DNA from: Tetragonia tetragonoides
Lineage: Eukaryota; Streptophyta; Magnoliopsida; Caryophyllales; Aizoaceae
DNA length: 64,000 nt
NCBI GenBank assembly: GCA_038025085.1
Contig: CM076151.1
Coordinates: forward strand, 6,127,001-6,191,000
Direction: 5' to 3'
The position numbers and the translations under genes are program-made. This document shows positions 13,341 through 24,330 of the stretch, one piece after another (position 1 is the stretch's first letter; each line of letters starts with the position of its first letter). The notes under the pieces are model-generated. The model ran no database searches and was not told the origin of the DNA. It saw only the letters and a list, made by a program, of their open reading frames with translations.

Positions 13341-13828
13341 TATTACACAGTGAGAGTACTAGTATGATAACGATTAATTAATTAACACATACCCTAGATC
13401 AAATTACATGTTTTTGCCGGTTGTCCCTGCTTCTCTTTATTTTCGCATCAAAAATAATTCAGATCAGTACCAGAAGTTAACTCAAAAGCTAACAGAATAT
13501 ATTCCATCAATACCCAACCAAAAAGCTAGTTTTCTAGTGTCAAATACACTCAGACGCTTTTCCATTCATATGAGCTGAAAATAACGATTATCTTTCCACA
13601 ATAATTTTATGTAGAAATTCTTTTTTCTGTTTAAAGGTAGCAATGTGACAATGATCAAGGGGGGGGGGGAATTGTTGCTAAGTTTGACTTTTCACAAAAA
13701 TAAAGTTCTATAAAAGCATTGTGACAAAAATACTCGTAGATAGTAAATTCTCATGGATAAGCCATTAAGCCAGTTATATGTAAGAGAATCTAGCTTTACT
13801 CAAAAAAAAAGGTGAAGGAGTACACTAT

Positions 13829-14210
13829 CACTACAACAAAAGGAGGCAAAGGAGGCGACTTGGGGCGGATCAAAGAAGGCGAGGCCCAAGTCGCCTCCTT
13901 AGGCGACTATCAAAGACAGCGTAGGCATTGGCCTTCTTTGTTCTAGATCTAGCGGGGTAATCACTGAATCTTTGCCTTCTTTGGTTATTTTAAGGCAATG
14001 ATTTGGTTATCAAAGACGGCAATGTTGCTCGTCTCCTTTGAGTTAAAACAAGAGAAGCATCACTCAAATGTTCGCCCCGTTAGGCTAATAAGGAAGGCCT
14101 AGCAGGACAGTTGGAAAGGCGAGTAAAGTTGCCCTCTTAGACTAAGGAGGCGAGTTTTTGATCAAAGAGGGCGACGGAAGTCGCCCTCTTTGACTCGTTA
14201 TGTTGTAGTG
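13829..14210. mobile_element. Non-autonomous CACTA (En/Spm) element
   Basis: The terminal inverted repeats are CACTACAACA at the left and TGTTGTAGTG at the right, flanked by the 3-bp duplication TAT (13826-13828 and 14211-14213). Both subterminal regions are GC-rich and carry repeated short motifs in both orientations (AGGCGACTT, AAAGAGGGCGAC, TCGCC), as transposase-binding subterminal repeats do in CACTA elements. There is no coding capacity in its 382 bp. Confidence 0.9.
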
Positions 14211-14213
14211 TAT

Positions 14214-14954
14214 ACTCAAAGTTGCCAATTTCTAGAAATTTGATTGTCTTAGATTATGTAGCATAAGTTTTTCACCTTTTTCTTGCCCGGTTTACTTCAG
14301 TTTAGTTCAAATTCGTAACATATTTTTTCTCCTATATATTACTATCGGTTATATATGTTCAGTGGTTTCAAAATGAAAAGAATACATCATCGTTCTTATA
14401 TATGATCCATTGGCATTGGCATTGGCATTGGCATATGCTAGGCTACTTGTGAATTGATGGCCCATGAAGCATATAGACCAGTGGCAATAAACAGCATGTC
14501 TATAAAGGTAACATCGAGGGTTGCCAATAAAAGGTCTAGAGTTTCATTCTTAACTGGTACATTGCACATCTTGTGACTGACTCGTCCATGAAGGCTCAAA
14601 GGCAAAGTTCATGAAGGCCCCCATAGGAAATGTAATCTCTTTGCGTATAGTATTGTCAAGAAAAACACACCAACAGCTATTTGGTTGAGTTGGAGGATTG
14701 TATGTTTTCTACCACCAATTATATTAACATTCACAATGGTTTGTTCTTTCTCACTCTTAAGTGCACTCAACTAGTTATTCACATAGCCCAAATTTGAAAA
14801 TGAGAGAGAGTTGGGCCAAATTTGAAGAGGATGGAGAGAGAGTTAAGCCTCTTTAGAATTGTGAGTGGAGAGTAGCTATATTGGCTGAACCTAAATCTAC
14901 TAGTGACTAGCCGACTCCAAAATGAATTTGGAAGGAAAGAAACAAGGGTAAGAT
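14214..14954. other. Intergenic spacer with a (CATTGG)n microsatellite
   Basis: About four copies of CATTGG lie at 14408-14433. The stretch 14490-14670 shows a weak SINE-like look (AAAGGTCTAGAGTTTC) but I find no flanking duplication, so it is not called. Nothing else is supported. Confidence 0.5.
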
Positions 14955-14959
14955 TCTAC

Positions 14960-15089
14960 ACAAAAACTCGTATAAGGCGGCCTTAAATAAAGTGAGGCGT
15001 CTCATAGAAATTTGATGTCATGATAACGTCCTGCTTTGTTATAGAGATGACCTCACCTTAAAGCCGCCTCATAAAAGGCTAATTTTTAT
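14960..15089. mobile_element. Small hairpin MITE, family A copy 1
   Basis: The ends are imperfect inverted copies (AAAAACTCGTATAAGGCGG at the left; the right end reads GCCGCCTCATAAAAGGCT). Internal blocks GTGAGGCGTC and GACCTCACC can pair. Two further copies sharing GAGGC, GGTGAG and TGACATNA blocks lie near 39001 and 51995. No protein is encoded. Confidence 0.6.
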
Positions 15090-15589
15090 ATCTCAATTTT
15101 GAAGGCATTTTGGCGATCCATGAAAATATGCAAGAAAAGGACACGGGACCATGTTTGACGACTATGGGAAGATTTTGGGTGCTTTTAATTGCGTAAAGTA
15201 AGATTTGTTGCATGTTTGCTTCGATCTCCCAATTACACCAAGATTGAGCATGCATTGATGTCTGGTCAGTTTTTTGGTGCGATTGTAGCACATACTAAAA
15301 CCGGTGCCACTAACATCATTGTCAACATTAAAGAACCAGCGATAGATTCCGCAAAGCAGTGAATGTATGGTGTGCACGGAATTGAATTACTCCCTTGGTT
15401 GAGCGAGATTAATTAATGACAAAGATGGCTATTGAAGTCAAGCGTTTCTTACCTTGCAAACGACCACCTAATACATCATAACAAAAAAACATCAAAACAG
15501 ATTTAAGTTGCATCATACTTCAAGTTCAAAGCATATATTTGGTCTTTTGGACGGAATGTATTGCTTCCTCATTTTCTCTAAGGCAGATT
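15090..15589. other. Spacer between MITE and satellite array
   Basis: Unique-looking sequence. Short minus-strand frames at 15079-15377 show no conserved features. Confidence 0.45.
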
Positions 15590-17760
15590 TTAATCGTTAA
15601 ACAATGCAAGTTTTGAAACAAATGTTACTAGTTTCGCTTCAATTCACACGAGACATCCCTAGGGACATGAAAGGTCTTTGAGGTCTGTCGTCGGGTCCTT
15701 AATATATTTGGACAATTGTTTTATTGTTCACCCGCTCTAACGGGCTAAACACTGAAATTATGGGTAAATACAAACTTTGCAAACCTGAATGGATCAGCGA
15801 ATGCACTTTTGGTCCTCTTGAGTGAATAAATATCTCACAAAAGTTTGGGCAATCTCAATCGAGCCCCAAAAAGTCAAAAAATGAAGGGTATATAATCTAC
15901 CTTTTTGGGCATCTGCACGTCCCCGATGCAAAACTTGTTATTTTTGCACCATATCACACGAGACACAGTTAGGAGACATGTAAAGCCTCCGAAGTCGGTT
16001 ATGAGGTCCTTATGAGGCTTATAATATAGTTATACTGATCAATCACTTTAAGATTGAACACCAAAAATCACGGGGGCATACCAAGTTTGAATGCCACAAT
16101 GGTATAATGGGGGCACTGGGGGTACTCTTCGGTGATAATGGACCTCCCGTGAATATTTGGGCAAAAATATTAATCGGGTCCCGTGAAGCTGAAATTGAAG
16201 GTTATAAATTTGTGGGTTTTTGGAGGGTCCCCAAACAAAGTTGTTATTTTCGCATCATGTCACACGAGACACCTCTAGGGAACATAAAAGGTTGTCGGGG
16301 TCGACTATTAGGTTTGAATGACTAGTGTATTGGTCAGCCGATGTAACATGTTGAACACCAAAATTAGGGGTAATACGAATATCAGAGACCCGTATGGCCT
16401 TTCAAGGGCATCGGGAGCATTCTTGGGTGACATTGGACATATCGAAAATGCTTGGGCTAATATCTCAATCGGCCCCTGAAAACCGATAATAAATACTATA
16501 ATCCACGTATTTTGGACTTTTGAAGGACGTGGGAGTAGATGTTGTTATTTTCAGACCATATCACGTGGATACCTCCAAAGAATATGGGAAGCCATTGAGA
16601 TCGGTTATCGAGTTCTTATTAGGTTTGGAATATTGTTTTGACGCTCACTCTTGCCATAGTCGAATAACAAAATAATGGGCAAAAACAAAGTTAAGAGGCA
16701 CACATGGATTATTAAGCGTTTTGCGGATCTTTTTCGATGCCATGTAACCAGCAAAAAAGAAAATGGAATTCGAGCTCCAATAAGTAAAAAAATGAAGGTA
16801 ATAATCCACATTTTTTACACCATGTCCCATGTTCATGAGTGAAATCGCAGTTCGGGGAACCGAATGACTGTCACGGGGTACAAGAGGTTTTTTAGGGTGA
16901 CGATAGACCTACTGGAGAAGTTTAGGAAAAACGACAATCGGGCCCCGGGAAGCCAAAAATCAAAAGCTATAATCCACGTTTTTTTGGTTTTCGAGGGGCC
17001 CCGAAACGAAGGTGGATATTTTCGCATCACCTCGCAAGAGACGCCTATAGGGGACATGAGAGGCCCCCGGGGTCTGTTGTTGGGTCCCTAATAGACTTGT
17101 AAGAGCGTTTTTACAAAACACTAATGTAAAGGCCTGAACACAAAAAGCATGGTTGATATCGAAGTTCGAGGATCCTGATGAACCTCCCGGGGCACCGAGG
17201 GTCCTCTAAGGTCATGATAGAACCCCCGGAGAAGTTTGGGCTAAAATGACATCCGGGTCCCGGGAAGCCGAAAACGTAGGCTGTAATCCATGATTTTTTG
17301 GCTCCGGGGAGGACCCAAAAAGAAGGTAGATATTTTCGCACTACATGGCACGGGAAATCCCTAGGGGACTTGGTAGGCCCACGGGGTCGCTAGTCCGTTC
17401 CCCGATAGGTTTGGAAGGGTGTTTTATGTGACATTGGTGTAAGATCCTGAACACCAAATGCATAGGTGATATCAAAGTTCGGTGATCCTGATGACTCTCC
17501 CGGGGCACCGAGGGTCCTCTAGGGTCGTGATAGCCCCCCCCCCCCCGAGAAGTGTGGGCAAAAACGACAACCTGGCCACGGAAATCCGAAAATGAAGGGT
17601 ATAATGCACGTTTTTCGAGCTTTCGAGAGGCCCTGGAATGAAGGTTTATATTTTCGCACCACATGGCACGGGATACCTACAGGACATGTAGGAGACCCCC
17701 GTGGTAGGTTATCAGGTCCTTGGTAGGCTTGGAAGAGCCTCTTACGAGACATCGAGGCTA
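15590..17760. repeat. Degenerate tandem array of ~314-bp units (array 1)
   Basis: Recurring landmarks define the unit: TTTGGGCAAAAA-like near 15845, 16156, 16453, 16921, 17235 and 17553; CACNNNATCACACGAGAC boxes; GTCCTCTAGGGT; and TATAATCCACGTTTTTTGG. Spacings are roughly 300-318 bp except around 16560-16900, where a unit is truncated or rearranged. Copies to the right (after 16850) are more alike than those at the left. GC is distinctly above the flanks. The same unit recurs at 37880-38945. It may be a satellite or the internal tandem repeat of a larger transposon; no transposon protein is attached. Confidence 0.85.
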
Positions 17761-18390
17761 ATCGACGGTTTTTTGATACTTAGCATGGCTCCCCACCATC
17801 TTGTGTCACCAAAACTACCCCCAAGCCCTCTCTACTATTATAATGAGGTCTCATAATTTTGCCCAATTTCTTTAAAGTGATTTCCCAAAAAATTTCAAGC
17901 TATTTTTTCAATTTAAATTTTTTTAGTGGTATTTAAAATTAAATTAAATAGCTATTTTGAGTGAAAAATAAGAATTTTTTTTTATTTTTTTATGACTTAA
18001 TAATATACTTGAAAAGTTTGAGGCGAAACGTTTAGAAAATAATCTCCAAACTCTCAAAAACCGTCGTATGAAAGTTGTGCATTGCGCATGTCTAGTCCTG
18101 TCAAAATCACTTAACCTTATAAGACTCTTTAAAGGGTAGTTGCTTGAGAGAGGGCTTGTGGGCGAAGGAAGACAAGCGACGCAATATGAAGCGCCTACCA
18201 GGCGCCGAGTAGTATCAAGTCGCGTGCCATATTGCCGGACACCCACAACACCTTCGCTCAAGCACTAGCCCCCTACGCTGGAGACAGAATCGACGCGACA
18301 TGAAGCGCATAGTAGGCCACTCGGGCACTGCCGAGGTTGACGACGGCAAACGGGAACGAGTCGACTTTTCTAGTAGGATTTGTTGAACAA
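17761..18390. other. Spacer next to array 1, partly GC-rich
   Basis: The left half is AT-rich. The segment 18140-18390 is GC-rich (GCGACGCAATATGAAGCGCC and a partly repeated GACGCGACATGAAGCGC) and runs into the 58-bp repeat. It resembles decayed retroelement DNA but no domain is visible. Confidence 0.4.
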
Positions 18391-18585
18391 CGTCGGTATA
18401 AACGTCGGATGGATGTGATCTCCTTCGGAATGAGTTGTCTGGCCGACGAGCGGATATAAATGTCGGATGGATGTGATCTCCTGCGTGATGAGCTATCCAA
18501 CCGGTGGGGGTATAAACATCATATGGATGTGATTACCTTCGGGATGAGTTGTACAGCCGACGGACAGGTATAAACGTCTCCATAA
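18391..18585. repeat. 58-bp tandem repeat, about 3.3 copies
   Basis: Units begin at GTATAAACGTCGGATGG-like sequences at 18396, 18453, 18510 and 18568, giving a steady 57-58 bp period. Each contains GGATGTGAT and a GATGAGTTGT block. Copies differ by a few bases each. Confidence 0.85.
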
Positions 18586-19199
18586 TAAAAGATTTTATTT
18601 TTGCATAATACGTAGTATCACACAGTATGCACTAATCCACTGATTTGACGCAGTGATTTAAAAGTTTAAATCTTATAAAAGATGGTTAATTTGAGATTTT
18701 ATAGAGTGATTATTGTAAAAAAAAAAAGTTGATTTTATAAGATAGTTTTCGACCATTCCCCCTACTTCTTACACCAATGTATTAGTGCATCTTTACAATC
18801 ATCCTTAATTACTTTTCCTTGGCATTTATCCCCAAATGAGAAATGTGGACTTCCAGTTTTCACCCAAAGCAAATCAGCCCATAGTTGATACTCCTTGAAA
18901 GTCCCAACCCAAGTCCCAAATCAGAAAAGAAGAGAAGAAAACCCTGTAAAGTGTTCCTAAAAATAAACGGAAAACAAATCCGAGTAAAATGCGAGTCACA
19001 AGCTAACGGCGCCCAGGAAATTGCCACCATGACGTACACTCTATTAACACCACCACGTTCTCTCTCCTACGAATTGTTAAATTACCCCCCACCACAGTCC
19101 ACAATACATTCTCTGTTTTTCTTCTCCCAAGCGCCAAAATTCCTCAACAACACAAAACATTCATTTCTCGTTTCCCCATTTCCCATTAACTAATTAACA
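18586..19199 (+). other. Promoter and leader region of the PI-PLC X gene
   Basis: AT-rich to about 18880, then a C/A-rich leader-like stretch up to the ATG at 19200. The open frame at 18885-19193 has no conserved content and most likely lies in the 5' UTR. Confidence 0.45.
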
Positions 19200-19221
19200 A
19201 TGGTGGTACTCTCTCTTCTCT

Positions 19222-19263
<42 letters not shown>

Positions 19264-22200
19264 TTAACTAACTCTCGCTCAAACTTGTAGAAACTCAAAG
19301 CAATTTCAACTCTGCTACTCATCACCACTCTCTTCTTCAACTTCGCCACTGCTCTCCAGGTCTCATTCTTCAATGAAATTTAACAAACATTTAATTTCTT
19401 CGAAAATTTGTAACGCTTCTACTTAATTTAACAATTTTCTTCATTTTGATTTTTTTTTTACAGAAGCTTGGAGCAACATGTGTAGCAGATCGAAATTGCG
19501 ACAAAGGACTTCATTGCGAAACTTGCATGGCTAATGGAAATGTTCGCCCTCGCTGTACTCGCATTCAGCCTCTCAATCCTCTCTCTAAGGTCTAAAATTC
19601 AGTTCATTCGTTTTTTTTTTGGGGGGGGTTTTGATGATTATAAGTTTATAATGTTTTGGTTGAGTTTGAATGTTTAGGTGAAAGGATTGCCGTTTAATAA
19701 GTACTCGTGGTTAACGACTCACAACTCGTTCGCCAGACTCGGTCAGAAATCGGCGACAGGTTCAGTGGTTCTAGCTCCGACTAATCAACAGGATTCTATC
19801 ACTAGTCAGCTCAATGTGAGTCTCGTTTAGTGAATTTTGCTCATTTTTAGGGTTTTGAAGTTAATTTTAAGTGCTTGATGAAATATGTTTTTAGTGAATG
19901 TTCGATTGATTTTTGCGACATTGCTTTAGGTTTTTGAATTTGGTTGAAATGGTTGAATTTTTGAATTTAGGTTTTTGAATTTGGCTGAAATTGTTGTTGT
20001 AGCTAAAATTTGTGTTGAAAGTGTTTAAAATTTGGAATTATGGATGATGAGCTTGATGAAACGTTTGATTATAGAGTTAGTACTTACTTTTGACTGCTAT
20101 TCTGTTATTTTGTCATCACGATTTATTTGCCTTTCATTTTCTGTTCTACGCTCTAGTTGTTAGTTTCCTGATGTTGCGGAGATACTTATGACTTCTTTTT
20201 GAATTTGAAAACGGAAATTAACAAATTGGTGAATTTGATTTTGAGATTGCATTTTTTCAGCTCCCGCCTTTGCTCGTGAAAACGTGAATTTCTGTTTAAA
20301 AGGGAATATTAGCAATAGTTGGAAACTGGATAATCCGTTACTGATTGCTTTGGTTTCTAATTGTACTTGCTTACGTGTTAGATTTAGAGTTTGCAGTTTT
20401 TTTCATTGAACAAATAGAGTTTTTCTTTTGCTAATCAATGAAGAAATAGAGTAACATCGACTGGAATGCAAAAAGTTGAGAGGACAAAGTCACCAAAGGA
20501 AGAATTTATGGTATTAGTTACTAAAGCTAGCATTTTCAAAGTCTTAATGATGTTAGTTAGGTCTTTTTTAATATTTTAAAACAAGTTGATTATTGTCACA
20601 TGTTCAATTGTGGATTCATTAAGCTAGAAGTGGACATGCTAACAAACTACATAAAGAAAGTCTTGTCATGTTCTTGATTTATAAAACTCGCCTTTTGGTG
20701 GAAGATTCAACTGCTTTCAATTTTGCCTCTTTGTAACATATATATAGTTTTCAAAGGAATGTGTTAGGTAGATGATTATTCTTGACTTCTAATAGAAGAA
20801 CGGCAAGCTTGATATTACAGTGCAAGCATCATTTTTGTAGAAAAAAATACATATCCTAGGTAACTTGACAAGGCAGGTACTCCATAGTGAGTGACTTTAT
20901 GGAGTGGGCAACTGCACTTTTGTGTGTCATATATTGTTGATGAAAGATAAATTGCTTTTGCAGTTCTTATCCAATGTAAAATTAGTTTAGTGGTGACTCA
21001 GACATAATGATTGCTATTGAGCATGAAAATGACTCTTGATTTGGCTTTATCCTAATTTTTTTGGGATGAAATTGATTATGTAAAGTGAAATATACTCTGG
21101 ATTCTGGACGCCTGCAGTGTTCAAGTAGCTATGATGATTCACCCTATTGACTTGAATAGGATTCATTACTTAGGATACAAACATTCCTATTGATACATCA
21201 GAATGCTTTCTTATGAGATGTGCTGTCTTATACCTTCAAATATTAAATTTTGTGGTGATAATTACCAGATTTTATCTTCCAAGGTTTTGTGAATCTCCGG
21301 GAAGTCATTTGGTAGTTGTATAATTATGTATGCGATGAGATGGCTTTTTTGCTTTCATGCAGTCATATACCATTTGTTTGAAATTCATATGGTGATCATT
21401 TTACTCACACCCCTCAGGACAGGGAGAAAAAGGCACACAAAAGACATCTTACAGTTATCTAATTTGTTCAACTACAATGACTGCTTTTGAGACGTTGGCA
21501 CCTTTTGTTTCCCTTGCAGAATGGTGTTAGAGGATTGATGCTTGATATGTACGACTTTGAAAATGACGTCTGGTTATGTCACTCCTTTGGCGGGCAATGC
21601 TACAACTATACAGCCTTTGTAAGTATGTTTGCTTTGTAAGAAGTACAAAACAAATCTGGTACTTCAGTTTTCATTAATCTGGTCTTTGTTCTTCTACTTG
21701 TCGTCTGTTCCTTGCACTTCTTTGTTCCAATTTTTTCACATTTTTTTGTTTTCTTAAATGTTGACAAGATGAAAGGGAAAGGGAGTATAATCTAAATTCC
21801 AGAGATTCTGTAGCAGTAAAACTATGTTCCCAAGTTATGCTTCACTGATTCAATTATACGAGGAAAGCCCTAAAAGGGCAACTTATGACTAACTGTTTTT
21901 GATTAGCAACCAGCAATCAATGTTCTGAAGGAAATACAGACATTTCTTGAGGCAAATCCATCTGAGATTGTCACCATCATCATTGAAGATTACGTTACCT
22001 CACCCAAGGGCCTGACTAAGGTATTCAACGCTGCTGGCCTCAGGAAGTATTGGTTTCCTGTATCTCGAATGCCAAAAAATGGCGGAGATTGGCCCACTAT
22101 TGATGATATGATCCAGAAAAATCAACGGCTAGTGGTGTTCACTTCAAAAGCTTATAAAGAGGCTGCTGAAGGGATTGCTTATGAATGGAGATATTTGGTG

Positions 22201-23573
22201 GAAAATCAATGTGAGTATTGTCGCCCAGCTGCACACTTAATCAAATTAGTGACTTTGCCGGACCTAGATTATTGTTCATTATACCAACAGAAAGTTAAAA
22301 TTGTCAGATGGTAATGGCGGGATGGTTGCTGGCTCGTGTCCAAACCGTGCAGAGTCACCTTCTATGAACACAACCACTAGATCTCTGGTTTTGGTCAACT
22401 ATTTTCCTGATGCACCGGATATAGCCACAGCATGCAAGCACAATTCAGCTCCACTAATTAGCATGCTGAATACCTGCTACAATGCAGCGGGAAAAAGATG
22501 GGCTAACTTTGTAGCTGTTGATTTTTACAAGGTACGAAACTGTAGATGATTATGCTAATTTGTTACAACAGCTTATGGGAATATGCAATAGTCGTTACCA
22601 GGTCTTTTATCCTCGGAAATACTCATTGGTTGCCTGTCTTCTCATATATGCTGAAGAGGAGCGATAAAGGTGGAGCTGCAGAAGCTGTAGATGAGGCCAA
22701 TGGTCATCTAATCTGTGGCTGTGGAAACATTGCTGAGTGCAGGGTTAGTTAAAAACTTCTCATTTTAGCTAACATGCTGCTGCTCTTCCCAATGGGGAGG
22801 AGGTTCTTTTTCAGGAATAGCTGAAATATAATCATATTTTTCTACTGCTTTATAATCAGAATATACTCTGAGAAATTAGCAAACTCAGCATGCTAAATTA
22901 GCCAATAGGAGGGGGGGGGGGAGAGTAAGAGACATAAGCTAAACTGGCATTTTGCACTTCTACTGACAATTATAGTTAATCCAATTTGAATTTGACCCTT
23001 GAGTACTCCCAAAAAAGGTGGAATGAAGTAATGTAGTCTCTCACTCAAAACAATGTTGAATGGATGACCCTTTATGTGCTGGAAATGCATCTAAGCTGTT
23101 ACATCCTCCTAAAAGCAGTTGGTCAACCCCCAATCCCTATCCTACTACTATTGTCTGATGCTACTCTGTGTCGTCGTACAGATCTTGGAGGATGCACATT
23201 TCACAAATTTACAGTTCGTTTCTCATGTTGTGGTGTGTTCAATGAGAATATATCTTGAAAATGGGCCGTTCAAGTGACGCCATCATTGTGAATTTGTGAT
23301 ACATCCATCTAAGATAGTTAGGACATGATTAATGCTATGTTTGCATTCTATTATTCGGAGTGCACATATATATAGATCATGCAGTGTTTGACTATGTTGT
23401 ATATATTGCATGAGCAGGCAAACATGACATTTGGATCATGCAGCATACCTGAGGCAGATCCTAACCCACCTGAAGTAGCACCTGTTTCCAGCTTTGCTTA
23501 TTCTAACGGCCAGTTGCTTCAGATCTGGTGGATTTTGGTGACAATTTCTTTAACCTCATTCATGTCATTATGA
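19200..23573 (+). CDS. PI-PLC X domain-containing protein, probably GPI-anchored (At5g67130 type)
   Basis: The family carries the bacterial-type phosphatidylinositol phospholipase C X domain; the substrate in plants is not established. Nine coding exons join in phase: 19200-19205, 19291-19359, 19464-19589, 19678-19815, 21520-21618, 21907-22210, 22308-22531, 22657-22743 and 23418-23573, total 402 residues. After the 2-codon first exon comes a signal peptide ([19 protein letters not shown]), a Cys-rich segment ([16 protein letters not shown]) and the X domain with both expected histidines in WLTTHNSFA and [10 protein letters not shown], and [10 protein letters not shown] between them. SLVLVNYF and AVDFYKRSD follow. 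The C-terminus is hydrophobic ([19 protein letters not shown]), fitting a GPI signal. The start is the weak point: ATG GTG is the only ATG that can be spliced in frame to the signal peptide, because the CT run behind it leads to a stop. Confidence 0.9.
19203..19262 (+). repeat. (CT)n microsatellite at the first exon-intron junction
   Basis: A nearly pure CT tract of about 55 bases starts right after ATGGTGGTA. If the proposed donor at 19206 is used, the tract forms most of an 85-nt first intron. Confidence 0.85.
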
Positions 23574-24165
23574 TTTGTGAATATGTTTCCTGTGAATGCA
23601 AGGCAAGTAGCAAGTATAGTAGGACTCTAGGACAGTTTGCTGCTTTTCCGTTCCGTTTTCTTATTCCTTTTTCTTGAGCTGGAAGGGTTAGGAGAAGAAT
23701 AGAGTCATGAAAATGTATGGAAGCTAATTTGAGCTGTTTAAAGACTGTCTATACTGATTAATCATCAATTTAGAAAATTACATTCATTTCTCCTTTTCTT
23801 CCATTTTCTTTCCCTTTTTGCCCTCCTATCATAGAATAAAAGCTTTCAAAAACTTTGTTTGGAAGTTTTTGGGGGAGTTTTAGCTTTTATTGGTGGTCAA
23901 AAGCTAATTAGGTACCTGGCACAAAAGCCTGGGTTAGGAACTTAGGGTTTGGGGCTTGGGAGGGTACTACACAATGGGCCGGACTAACTTTTTCAGCCCA
24001 TTGATCATCTCTTTGTGGTTCATAACTTTTTTAGCCCAATTCAGTAGGCCTAGTAAATACTCCGTACTACTGGAGTATGTTCTTTTGAGGTGAGATAACT
24101 TTTTTTTTTTTCTTTTTGTTTTTTGATCGTCAAGATAACTTTTGTTAAAAACATTGTGTATCTGT
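23574..24165 (+). other. 3' flank of the PI-PLC X gene
   Basis: It holds the presumed 3' UTR to about 23850 and then AT-rich spacer. A short palindrome AATACTCCGTAC/TACTGGAGTATG at about 24055-24081 may be a decayed MITE end. Confidence 0.45.
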
Positions 24166-24330
24166 ACTTTCAGTAAGTCTTGTGTGAGACTAACTCACAA
24201 AAAATTGGGATCATTTTTCAGAAATATAGGGGTCACTTATGATGAGCAGTGACCCTGTTTTCATTGAAAAGTGACTCCGTCTTACCAAAAGTTATAAAAT
24301 AACCGTCTTATAGAAGTTTTTGCCCTGTAC
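24166..24330. mobile_element. Small MITE, family B copy 1
   Basis: The left end AAGTCTTGTGTGAGACTAAC and right end ACCGTCTTATAGAAGTTTTT are imperfect inverted copies. The inside carries GGGTCACTTAT and AAAAGTGACTCCGTCTTA. Relatives lie at 33597, 49509 and, as fragments, 32865 and 44930. Confidence 0.6.

Noticed and set aside
14490..14670. Possible SINE at 14.5 kb
   Set aside because: Only a vague B-box-like motif; no A tail and no flanking duplication.
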